DNA from: Jimgerdemannia flammicorona
Taxonomy: Eukaryota > Mucoromycota > Endogonomycetes > Endogonales > Endogonaceae
Length of the DNA stretch: 14,371 bases
Direction of reading: 5' to 3'
NCBI GenBank assembly: GCA_003990745.1
Contig: RBNI01004259.1
Span: 1 to 14,371, forward strand
The notes below the pieces were generated by a model. The model made no database searches. It was given only the letters and a program-made list of their open reading frames with translations, and was not told the origin of the DNA. Below, one piece after another: positions 1-9,406 of the stretch; position 1 is the first letter of the stretch; every line of letters starts with the position of its first letter. Made by a program: the position numbers and the translations under genes.

Positions 1-1200
1 TTTTTTTTAACGGACTCATAGTTCTGCGGATTTTTATTGGAAGGGAACCTAGACTATATAGGCCAAAACCCTCCCCCACCACCCACCGAATAATATCCCC
101 TCATTAATCTAGGCTACTAAATTATCCAGCAGTCTCACTGCTCCAGCTATGCCTGTCGAACACTAGCTACGTCAACCCCCATAACATAGACTAGACTTGT
201 CTGCTCACTAGGGCTGGATCATCATTTACACATGAGAGCACACCTATGCATCAGATCTAGCAGCGCTGGAACTGAATAAAGAATAGCTCCCTGAACTCCA
301 AAAGAAAGCCTGAGGCAAAGAAAAAACTCTCCAACCAACCAACAGAGAGCAAAGTAGATTCAAAGTAGGTGAGTAAAGGACTTATATGCAGCACCTTCCC
401 CAAAGGACTTACACATGGGCTAGGGCCTGAAAAGACCCCACTCCTACTCTCCGAGCCTGCAGGCCTCAATCACATTACCATGTCAGCTCCTGGTTCCAGT
501 CGGGTACTGCCAAATGAGGAAGGTCCCACTCCCCAAGCCTGCGGGCCTCAATTGCATTGCTGCATCAGCTCCTGGTTCCAGTCGGGTATAGCCAGGATGC
601 TGGCCCCTGCACCACTCCACCCCCAACTAGCCAATCGAAAGGCCCCACCGAAATATTGTCCACCCCAGCCCCAATGACTGCCCCCAGCCTGGCACCCCAC
701 TGGTTCACTGTAATCGCCCATCCTTCTATCTGTGATGGCCATCTCCCCTCCCAACCTGACATCACTTGAAAAACAGTCACCTATGCCAGAACCGCGCTTG
801 CCAGGAAGCTTGCCAAAGCCAGAGGGCCCTACCTCAAGCACTGAGGACCTACAGGTAACCTACACTGAGTACTTGACACCCAAGGTCGGCTGACTCCCTA
901 CGTAGCCTAAGATACACCAAGACAGCACCTTGTTGGTGACAGCAAAAGGAAGAAGGTGCTGCACCAAAACGGATGCACTCCAGATACAGCTGAAGGTACC
1001 AGAAACTGCGAAAAAGTAGAGAAAGCACCAATCTGACACCAATAAAGGGGCAACTCATCACCATTGCCCTCCTTCCACCATGCCCTTGCAGATACAGCAA
1101 ATCAACCTGAGGTAGAGGGGGTAATAATAGAGAAAAGGGGACTCGGAAGGTTGCCTATCAAACCTTGTGACTGGTAAGGTAGTGGAGAAAGGGGTTGAAT
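1..1200. other. Degenerate repeat-like block of unclear origin
   Basis: No intact gene is visible. The stretch is C-rich on the + strand, contains CpG, and differs sharply in composition from the AT-rich copia remnant that follows. On the + strand the reading frame used by the downstream copia reverse transcriptase is relatively open from about 225 to 1150, with scattered stops and a proline/serine-rich part near 600-700. This would suit the poorly conserved linker between copia integrase and reverse transcriptase, but no integrase motif is recognisable. Read on the minus strand, the block ends with AATAAA about 25 nt before an A8 at the window edge, which would instead suit the 3' end of another poly-A retroelement. 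Neither reading is proven. Confidence 0.3.
442..593. repeat. Imperfect tandem duplication, 82-bp period
   Basis: Bases 442-511 and 524-593 are two copies of one 70-bp unit with an 82-bp period. They agree at about 57 of 70 positions and share a 24-bp core containing CAGCTCCTGGTTCCAG. Of about 13 differences, 12 are transitions, a pattern typical of deamination-driven decay. The period is not a multiple of three, so the duplication shifts any reading frame through it, in keeping with dead sequence. Confidence 0.7.
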
Positions 1201-1261
1201 ATAAAAGTACTTCAATGTATGCTATAAAACTTATTCAGAATTAGGAAGTTATTGGGATATA

Positions 1262-2368
1262 CTAGTGAGCCCTAAATAGTAGCAATGTCAAGATCATATG
1301 AGCTATGCTAAAGCATACAAATGTATATATATTGCAATATCTTCTGATAAGCTAAGCATATATGATGAGACTATGTAATGCACTAATAACAAGAAATAGC
1401 AATATATGATAGATGAGGAATATAATTCACTTATTAAAAATAATATGTGGGATCTAGTACCTCTTCTATAAAACCTTCAAGGAATTAGATCCAAGTGGAT
1501 GTATAAGATAAAGCACAATGCTGATGATAATATAGAGTAGTATAAAGCATATTTTATTACCAAGAGTTATTCACAAGATTATGACATAGACTATAACAAA
1601 ACATTTTCATCTGTATTCAAGCTTACTTTGCTTAGAATACTTCTTATAATTAGTATACTACATGATCTTGAAATTTATCAAATAGATGTAAAGACAGCAT
1701 TCCTAAATAGTGACATAGATACTAAACTATATATCCATTAACTATAAGAATACAAAAATGGCAAGCTCATATGTAAATTATATAAAAGACTATATAGCAT
1801 CAAGCAAGTAGCATAACTATGAAATAAAAGAATCAATAAGCATCTTTTTGACAATAGATTCATATATTGTAAAGCAGATAATTGCATATATATCTAGTAT
1901 TATAACAACAGCATAATATTTATTATTATATAAGTTGATGATATTATTATTATTGGTAGTAAAAATAGGCTTAATAGAGTCAAAGAAGTCTTATACTGAG
2001 AATTCAAGATGACCAATATAGGCAATACATCTTTTCTTTTGAAGATATCTATTATATATAATAGAAAATATGTATTATATATCTCTCATAAGTGACATAT
2101 GTCCAAACAATCCTCAAACACTTCAATATAAGTAAATATAAGTCTGTGAGTACTCTAATGGATACTTTTGTAAAGTTAAGAAAGTCTGTTACTATGTCTG
2201 AAATAAACAACACTATGCTTGAGCCCACCAAAAACATTTTCTATTAGTAAGCAGTCAGTTCTCTCATATATCTAATACTTGAAACAAGGCCCAACATATC
2301 ATATACTATAAATAAGATAGTGCAGTATTCCTCTTACTATGATAATTTACATTAGAGCACCATTAAGA
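1262..2368 (+). pseudogene. Ty1/copia retrotransposon pol remnant, reverse transcriptase part
   Basis: The + strand translates, mostly in one frame, to a decayed copia reverse transcriptase. Landmarks in order are EEYNSLIKNNMWDLV (about 1412-1460), KWMYKIK, a motif-A segment QIDVKTAFLNSD (about 1680), KLYKRLYSIKQ (usually LYGLKQ), the active-site block VDDIIIIGS (about 1935-1965, usually YVDDI), FKMTNIG (usually FkMtDlG), and a C-terminal part around TRPNIxY and YDNLH near 2290-2352. About twenty in-frame stops are present, mostly where copia proteins have Gln, Trp or Arg, plus one frameshift between about 2150 and 2220. There is no CpG from 1146 to 2384. The coding frame breaks off inside the target-site duplication at 2355-2368 and resumes at 8252. 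The family identification is secure; the 5' limit is approximate. Confidence 0.88.
2355..2368. repeat. LINE target-site duplication, left copy
   Basis: GAGCACCATTAAGA here matches GAGTACCATTAAGA directly after the poly-A tail at 8251-8264, with one C/T difference. The match may extend by one A on the left, which cannot be told from the A-tail. The copia frame reads through it (His-stop-Ser-Thr-Ile-Lys, the stop replacing the usual Trp), so this is the original target sequence. Confidence 0.85.
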
Positions 2369-2445
2369 TAGAACAGTACCATTCGGGTTACACAACCTTT
2401 GGAGAGCACTTTCAACATCATTTTTGGCGAAAAGAGACTAACAAC

Positions 2446-4476
2446 ATGGCGACTGACAAGCAACCTGAGGTGCGTACTGGACAGGGTGGCCCAAGCGCTT
2501 TCGACTGGCAGCAGGTGGGATGGGGTCCAGGCCTGGGGGGGGGTATGAGGGGGCTACTGGCTGGTGGATGTGGAAGGGGCGGAGGAGGTGGTGGAGGCTT
2601 TGGATCTGAGAGGACGAGCTTTGCGGAGATGGTGAAGGGGAGACAACAGGCATCGGGGCTGGAGGGCTGGCTGAGGAAGGGCAAGGAGACTGAGAAGGAG
2701 AAGGTGCTGGTGCAGGGGGGAGCGGCCCTTGGAAGAGGGGGCAGTAGAGCTGGGGGAGTAGTGGCTGGGGAGAGTGTGACTGCTGATGGTGGTGGGACTG
2801 TCGATCTGGAAAAAAATCCAGATGTGACGGCTGATGGCGAGGCTGAGCGGCTGAGGCTTAGATGACAGGGGGACTTGGCCGATGGTGTAATGGGTCTGGC
2901 GGTGGCCCTGTTGCTCAAAAAATCGATCTTGGCGTTCGCGGTTATACTGTGCTTCTGGGGCCTTGCAGTGACGGTGAAGATGGTGTTGGGGCTCATCGCT
3001 AAGTAGGTGGCAGGGGCTGCATCCGTGAAGTTTTTGAAGGGCCTGGAGGGAGTGGAGGTTGGTTTTGAGGAGACAGCACTATTGGAGGAGGCATTGAAGG
3101 TTGAATTGGTGGTTGGAGAGGTGTGTGTTCCGATGGCATGCTGTCTGAAGTGGGATCCAAGGGTGGTCCAACTGCTGGTGAAAGGAGTGCCAATGGTGAC
3201 AATAATGAAGATGAGAAAGTGGGTTGAAGACTTCATGGCAGAATATGGAGAGGTGGTAGATGTCGGATTTCGGGTCTGGGAAGGGACTTCGCTCAGGACT
3301 GGGGACATGGATGTGCAGATTAGGCTGGCTGGAAAGGAAGCTACTGGGAAGGTGAGGGACTGGCCTTCGGCAATGGTCTGGGGCGCGATTTTGTGTAAGG
3401 TGACGAGGGTGAAGGGAAGCGAGGAGGAGGAGGAGGATTTGTTGGAAGCACTAGAAGAGTTGGAGGGTGCTGTGGAGAAGTGGGCGAAGGCTTGGGCAGC
3501 CTTCGTGGAGGCAACGCACTTGGTGGTGGTGGATGGAAAGTGGATGCGAGTGAACAAGAAGCAGTGGGAGCAGGATCAGGGGCGTAAGAGGCAGAAAGAG
3601 TTGCTGGCCAGTCTGGACACCAGGCCACTGGGGAATGCGAGTGAGGGGAAGGGCGCCGGGGGTGCCGGAGTGAGTATCTGGGCTGGCGAGGGAGAGGGGA
3701 AGGACAAGAAGGAGGCAGGGAAGGATGAGGAGAAGGCTAGTAAGGATCTGTATGCTGATGGTATGCTAGAGGTTTGGGAGGAGGATTGGGAGGGCTCCCC
3801 TACCCCTACCCCCCTTATTAGGTATGGCCCGGCTTCCCGAAACAAGGTGGTAGAGGATGTGAAAATGCGAGGGGCCCAGAGGGTGAAATTCGGGGTTCCA
3901 GAGGTAGTGTATGGTAGACAGGTGGTGGCTGCCAGTGAGGAGGAACTGGTGGATGTCCCAGAGGTGTAAGATGAGTCTGTGAGTGTCGGAGCTGACACCA
4001 CCATGTTGGACGGTGGGAGGCTGACAACTCTGGGGGGAAAGGAGGTGGGGAACTTACTTTGGATGCGCCAGATGATGAATGACCTGGTGGCAGAAGAGTT
4101 GGGGGAGGTGGACTTGCGGGTGATGAGTGATGAGCACTGGGCAGGTATACTGCAGGGAGATGGAGTGAGGAAGGCATTGAAGGCAGAAATTCTTGCAGTG
4201 TATCTAGCGGAGGAAGGGTATGAGGTAGATAGGGAGAGGAAGGCAGAGATGGCAGTCATTGCGGGAGAGAGGGCTGAGTACTGCTGGAACGAGCGCCATG
4301 GACTACAGCTCTGGCAGGAGGCATGCATCAAATACTAGGAGGAGTTCGAGGAGAAGGCAGATGACGAGATGAATGAACTGCTGGCTGGATTGGAGGCTCG
4401 GAGGATGGGAGAGGAGGAGGTGGCTGCAGAATACAATCTGGACATGGAGCAGGAGGAGATGAGCATAGAGCAGTAG
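2446..4476 (+). pseudogene. LINE ORF1 protein, broken by stop codons
   Basis: One frame runs for 677 codons from ATG 2446 (context ACAACATGG) to TAG 4474-4476. It is interrupted at 2863 (TGA), 3004 (TAG), 3967 (TAA) and 4336 (TAG). The N-terminal part is glycine-rich, with a run of Gly near 2580-2600. A middle segment (about 3120-3410), containing LLVKGVPM and later DMDVQIRLAG and ILCKVTRVKG, resembles the RRM-like RNA-binding fold of LINE ORF1 proteins; this is an impression from pattern only. The C-terminal part is rich in Glu, Lys and Met and likely helical. I see no CCHC zinc knuckle. ORF1 proteins of this kind usually coat element RNA. The assignment rests mainly on position before ORF2. 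Confidence 0.7.
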
Positions 4477-7400
4477 AGATCAATTGACAACATAACATAT
4501 TTCATTATAAACAATACAACTAACATTTTTTCTTTAAATGTGAATGGGTTATGGGGGGCTACTCGACGTAGAAACATTTTTTCTTAGATGAAGGGATTGG
4601 AGGCCAATCTCTTCCTGTTGCAGGATGTTAGGTGTGAGGATAATTCAGATAAGAGGGAGTGGATGAAGGAATGGGGAGGTGAGGCGATTTGGAAGGGCAA
4701 AGTTGGATTTTTGGTTCGGAAAGGCAGAGGGGAGATACAGAATATGAGATGCTGGGGGGAGAGACTAGTCTGGGGAGAGTGGATTCATGCGGGTTGGGAG
4801 CCAGTTACAGTTGGCTCCTGCTACTGTCCTGTAGTACGGGGTGAGTGGGTGGATTGGATGACAGGTTTACTGAAGAGCGGGAACTTTGTAGAGACTGGGG
4901 TGGATATGCTTGGGGGTGACTTCAATATGGTTCGGGACATACTATTGGATAGAACCGATGGAGGATGAGGTGCTGAGAGCAGGAGTGGAGGACTGGCAGC
5001 ATAGGAGGAGGTCGAGAGACTAAGTGCGCTGGTAGACGTGGGGAGGGAGTGCTGGGGGAATAGGAGGGTTTATACGCATTGGGCAGGGGGTCTGGGGACA
5101 AGAATTGACTGGATTCTGACAGCCAGCTGCTGGGGCCTAGATGTTTAGAAGTCACTGGAGGTAGAATGGTGTCCATGGTCAGACCACTGGGGGCTTTTGG
5201 GACAGGGGCACTTTGAGGGAAGTGGGGATGGGCCTGGACATTGGCGCCTCAATTCCTCTTTGTTAGATGACAAGACCCAGTGGGATGGGTGGGCTACGGA
5301 CATTCAGCAGAGGGTGGAGAATTGGCGGCAGGGTGGTGCCTCAGTTGGAGTTTGGTGGATGAGGTTGAAGGAGATGGCCAAGATTTATTGGAGTGAGGCT
5401 GGCAAGGAGGCTGGGAAGCAGAGGAGGCATAGAGTGTGTTGGGCCTCTACTAGATTAACTAGGCTCCTGGAGGAGTGGGCGAGGTTAAAAATGCTGGAGA
5501 GGGAAGATGATTGGAGGTTGGTGAGGGTGAAAATAGAGGTCAGGGAACAACAACAGGTGCTGTGGGAAGAGGAGGAAGCGAGGGTACAGGGATTGGCAGC
5601 ATGTCTCTGCTGGCAGGATTTGGAGGAAGGGGAGAGGCCTTCCAAGTTTCTTACAAGGGCTCTTAGGGCGAGGCGGGTATAGCAACAGTGGGAAGGGATG
5701 TTAGACTCAGAGGGTTTACTGGTGCATGGTGTACAGGACATTCTTGGATCGCTGAAGGAGAGATGGAGTGGATTGTGGAGTGAGGAGGAGGGTGGGGCAG
5801 ACGCCGAGACTATTGACCAAGCATTGGAGGATTGGCACCCACCACGAGTCAAGGGGCTAGATGATCTGGTGATACCGGTACAGGAAGATGAGATCCACCA
5901 GGTTCTCACCGCGACATCGCCAGGTACGGCACCTAGAGAGGATGGTCTACCCTGGGACTTTTGGAAGTGAATGGTTAGTATCCCAGGGGTGATGGAAGAG
6001 ATGACAGCATTGTGCGACTCCATTCTACAGACTGGGAGGTGGGTGGGGGAGCAAGACCTTGGGCTGGTGACGTTACTCTGTAAAAACAAAGGAAGGCAGG
6101 AGGATTGGAGGAACTGGCGACCAATAATATTGCTTGATATGGACAGGAAGTTGGTGACCAAAGTGGTGGTGGCGAGACTATAGAAGGTGGCCCAGCAAGT
6201 TGTGGGTATGGAGCAGAGGAGATTTGTGGGCGGTCAGCTCATTAGGGATGGTACTGCCTGGGTATATGGAGTTATTGAAGGGGTGAGAGCCTGTGACCTA
6301 GATGGGCATCTAGTCTTTTTGGACCAGGAGAAGGCCTACGACCAGGTGCAAATAGTCTGGCTGGCGAAAGTTTTGGATAGGGTGGGGGTTCCATCCCAAT
6401 TCTGGTCAGCGATGGTCAGCCTACTGGAAGGGAGTAGGGCTGCGCTCATGTGCAATGGTCATTGAGGGGTAGCATTCTCCTTGGGTAGGGGGGTGCCCCA
6501 GGGGGACCCATTGTCCCCCATTTTGTATGCTCTTTCTCTGGAACCCCTTATGGATAGAATTAGGCAGAAGATAGAAGGACTCTCTGTTTTTGGCATTGGA
6601 TGGAAAGTAGGGGCCTTTGCAGATGACATGGTGGTCGGTTTGGGTTCGATTGCTGACGTTGAAGAGCTCAAGAAGACTGTGGAGTGGTATGAGGAGCACT
6701 CGGGAGCAAAGTTGAATTGGCATAAGTGTGAAACAATGGTGCTCGGCAATGGTCTGGTAGGAGGGGAGGTTATAGGAACAATCGTCCCCAATGGTGAAGC
6801 AGTGCAGTACTTGGGCATCTATCTGTCAGTCTATGGGTCAGTTCTGCCCAGGCTCTGGTGGGAGCAGAGGATTGGCATCTGGGAGGAGACCCTGCAGAGT
6901 TGGGGGGTAGACATTTTTCTCTGGCAGGACGGGTCTCAATTTTGAATGTCTACTGGCTGCCGAAGTTGTGGTACCTGGCTTATCATCTGGACTTCCCAGC
7001 TTGGGTGGTGAAGAGATTGGTGAAGTCAGCAAAGGGATGGATTTGGGCTGGAAGGCGGAGTCAGATTGGTTGGGAGACCTTGTCCCTACCAGTGGCGAGA
7101 GGTGGTCTGGGGCTGGTTGACTTTCCAAAACAATTGCACTGCTTGCAAGCATGGTGGTTAAAGAGGGCAGTAGAATTGAGAGGAGGTGGCTGGGTCCCTC
7201 TGCTACAGAAAATCTGGGAGAGGCAGACATCACCAAGGGGCACAACTGGGGATCTCCTCACTTTAGTTGGACTTCAGGATACTAGGCGACTGCGATATAG
7301 AGGATTTTGGTGGGGGATAGCAGAGGGGGTGCACCGCATTGGAATTCGTTGGCAGGGGAATGAAGGAGAGGAGGATTGGGGCCCGGCGATGTAGAGATGG

Positions 7401-8162
7401 GATCGTATACTGCTGGGTGGTGCCCCTCTAATTGAGTTCGACATAGGTGATGGAATGGAATGCCAAAGGGGACTAGGCCAGGATCTGTGGCCTAGTGGCT
7501 GGCAAGGAGTTGGAATCGGTGAAGAGTGGGACTGGCATGGTGTTTAGACTTGGAGTGCTGCAGTGAGAAAGTGGATGCCGCCAAAGTACTGGGTGGTCTG
7601 GTGGCGCATGCTGCAGAGGAATGTGATGCTCAACTTTCACTCAGGGCACCTCATCGTAGAGGGGTGTTTTGACTGTGAGGAGTGCCATAATGTGGGGCAG
7701 GAGGGGGGTTAGGTATAGATGCCTGAACATTGGCTAGGAGAGTGTGAGATGTTGGGGGATTTTTGGTGCGCAATTGGGGAATACTTGGGGATACAACGTA
7801 GGGGAGATGAAGTATGAGGGAGGTGGGAGGACTTGAGGGATAGATTGGTAGGGGGGATAGGGAAGGAGTGGATTACTTTGGGCTGGGCGTTGGCTATTTG
7901 GGTAGGACTGGCCAGTCACTGGTTATTTGTCTTTGAGGATGGAAGCAGGCAGGGCTTGGGGGACCGGTTGGTGCAGTGGCACAGGCTGATGGGAGACACT
8001 TTAACAGGCTGGTGGCTTGGTTGGGGGTTGTAGGGTGGTCGGAGACACCGCTTAGTGGAGAAAATTTGTGGCCAGAGTGGGGGGAGAGTTGGTATAGTGG
8101 GTGATAGGGTGATCTTTATTCATGAGGAGATGGGGAGGAGCCCCCCTATGGGGATAGGGTAG
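4477..8162 (+). pseudogene. LINE ORF2: AP endonuclease and reverse transcriptase, broken
   Basis: This would be the polymerase that nicks the target and copies element RNA onto it. Endonuclease landmarks are LNVNGLWG (about 4534), LLQDVR (4618; most relatives have Glu where Asp stands), GSCYCP, GGDFNMV (4912-4932), TRIDWI (about 5098) and SDHWG (5179-5193). Reverse-transcriptase landmarks are NWRPIILLDMDRK (about 6113), LVFLDQEKAYD (catalytic Asp at 6322-6324), GVPQGDPLSPILY (6490-6528), FADDMV (6616-6633) and VQYLGIYL. A Cys/His cluster with CFDCEEC and HWLGEC follows near 7670-7745. Frame-1 stops are at 4585, 4966, 5002, 5146, 5680, 5968, 6181 and 6463. A one-base loss in the G6 run 6902-6907 moves the frame, and further stops lie at 7392, 7545, 7710, 7716, 7815 and 8031. 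No in-frame ATG precedes the endonuclease domain. Confidence 0.87.
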
Positions 8163-8250
8163 TGGGTGGTGATGTTGTATACTAATTCATAGACTGGTAA
8201 TAAAGGCGGAGTCCAAGTGACTATAAAAAAAAAAAAAAAAAAAAAAAAAA
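8163..8250 (+). other. LINE 3' untranslated region and A26 tail
   Basis: After the last ORF2 stop at 8160-8162 there are about 60 nt with AATAAA near 8201, then an uninterrupted run of 26 A at 8225-8250. The target-site duplication follows at once. This is the hallmark of target-primed reverse transcription. Confidence 0.85.
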
Positions 8251-8264
8251 GAGTACCATTAAGA
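8251..8264. repeat. LINE target-site duplication, right copy
   Basis: GAGTACCATTAAGA is the partner of 2355-2368. The single difference is C in the left copy and T in the right, in a CpA/TpA context. The copia codon Ser (AGC on the left, AGT on the right) is kept. Confidence 0.85.
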
Positions 8265-8845
8265 GGATTTTCTGATACTTAAAGAGATTAGTATACTATA
8301 TACTCACATTAGATAGCAGTAACATTAGATTAAGTGGGAGTAATGGTAAGAGTAATAGCATTTGGCTATCTGGCACATATGATGCTGATTGGGCTGGAGA
8401 CTTAGATGACTATCAGTCTATAACTGGATACCTCTTCCACATTGGCGAAAATGACAAAGGGTCTATCATTTCATAGCAAACACATAAGCAGAGTTCTGTG
8501 GCAACATCATCAATACAAGCAGAGTACCAGGCATTATTATTAGTAACAAAGGAAGCTATTTGGCTCTGTAAGCTTTTAAAGGAGCTCAGTTTTACTCAGG
8601 GGAATCCTATACTGATCAGGCAAGACAACCAATCCATGCTAGCACTTGCTAAGAATCTGGTACATCATAGCAGAATGAAACATATTGATATACAGTATCA
8701 TTTTGTACAGGAATGCATAGAAAAGAGCACTATACACTTGGAATACATCCCCACAGAGTATATGATTGCAGACTCATTGACTAAAGCCCTTCCAAAGCCG
8801 AAGTTCGAGCAGTGTGTTGAAGGAATGGGTCTTCCTAGCGATTGA
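8251..8845 (+). pseudogene. Ty1/copia pol remnant, end of reverse transcriptase and RNase H
   Basis: The frame interrupted by the LINE resumes here: STIKRIF, a stop at 8273-8275 (TGA, usually Arg), then YLK. The RNase H follows with DADWAGD (about 8390), SITGYLFHIG, a second stop at 8474-8476 (TAG, usually Trp), ATSSIQAEYQAL (8501-8536), IRQDNQSMLALAKN, HHSRMKHIDIQYHF, and ADSLTKALPKPKFEQ before TGA 8843-8845. The acidic residues expected in copia RNase H are present (DADW, AEYQ, QDNQ, ADSLTK). Only two stops occur in about 197 codons, against about twenty in 300 codons on the other side of the LINE. From 8498 on the frame is open for 115 codons. Confidence 0.92.
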
Positions 8846-9156
8846 TCATGAGCCATTTTTCAGGCTGTTAAAAGCCTCTCGCACCGCATATTGTTGGTTA
8901 CATCCCTCATCTACGAGTGGATTACATACATTACATTCTTCGCATTCTTCACCTATGGGTGGATATTTCGAGTACATTTCGGAACACTTTTCAACCCGCG
9001 AAAATTCCTAGATAGTTGTAATTCTGGGTTATGCAGTTCTAGTTTTGCATGCGTTATGCATTGCTTTTATTCTAGTTTGCATTCTCTTTTTTTTTTCTTT
9101 TTGGGTACATGCTGTATTCTTCTTTTTTTTTGGATACATATCTCGTTGAGCGGGAG
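8846..9156 (+). other. Copia 3' untranslated region with polypurine tract
   Basis: Between the pol stop and the LTR lie about 310 bp without a gene. They contain T-rich tracts at 9088-9104 and 9120-9132, each followed by a similar TGG(G/A)TACAT. The stretch ends in GAGCGGGAG (9148-9156), directly before TGTTGGG. A purine tract touching the LTR is where plus-strand DNA synthesis is primed in LTR retrotransposons. Confidence 0.7.
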
Positions 9157-9250
9157 TGTTGGGATGGCAACTCGATATGTTAGTCATTCATCAGTAAAGC
9201 GTGAAATACGCGACCTACGCAACTTCAATAAAATGCCTCTCTTTACAACA
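9157..9250 (+). repeat. Copia 3' LTR; start clear, end tentative
   Basis: The LTR starts TGTTGGGATGG directly after the polypurine tract, the usual start of a copia LTR. The first downstream sequence that pairs with it as a terminal inverted repeat is CAACA at 9246-9250, which would make a 94-bp LTR. That is short, and the 5' LTR that would settle the end is not in the window. An LTR extending further, towards 9400, cannot be excluded. Confidence 0.5.
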
Positions 9251-9406
9251 GTACTGAATCATAATATACGAACACATTGTGGCACCACACTGACCTCGGA
9301 AGAGCATATGAGCGCACAAAATAAGAAAGGGTCTTTACTCAACCTTATCAAGAACCTTCGCTGCTTTCTCTCGGCACTTACTTATCTCTCCTTTACACTA
9401 ACAAAG

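Larger units (their letters stand above)
2369..8250 (+). mobile_element. Non-LTR retrotransposon (LINE), near full-length, inactive
   Basis: An element of about 5.9 kb has a 5' untranslated leader of 77 nt, ORF1 (2446-4476), ORF2 (4477-8162), a short 3' untranslated region with AATAAA near 8201, and an A26 tail (8225-8250). It is bounded by a 14-bp target-site duplication. ORF2 has AP-endonuclease and reverse-transcriptase domains with the motif order of the L1/Tad-like LINEs found in fungi; the exact clade cannot be set without a tree. The sense strand is strongly purine- and G-rich, quite unlike the AT-rich copia sequence it sits in. Four internal stops in ORF1, fourteen in ORF2 and one frameshift make it non-autonomous. 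Most of the stops are TAG. Confidence 0.9.

Noticed and set aside
2418..3557. A 379-codon open frame on the minus strand, rich in Ser, Pro and Thr
   Set aside because: It lies antisense to LINE ORF1. The purine-rich sense strand lacks the antisense stop triplets, so long mirror frames arise without function; no domain is visible.
5385..6161. A 258-codon minus-strand open frame
   Set aside because: It is antisense to the LINE endonuclease and reverse-transcriptase frame, with the same cause as the other mirror frames and no recognisable domain.
2446..8162. Use of TAG as a sense codon (alternative genetic code)
   Set aside because: The two intact host genes end in TAA and have no internal TAG in their exons, TGA and TAA also interrupt the LINE, and C-to-T decay explains the excess.
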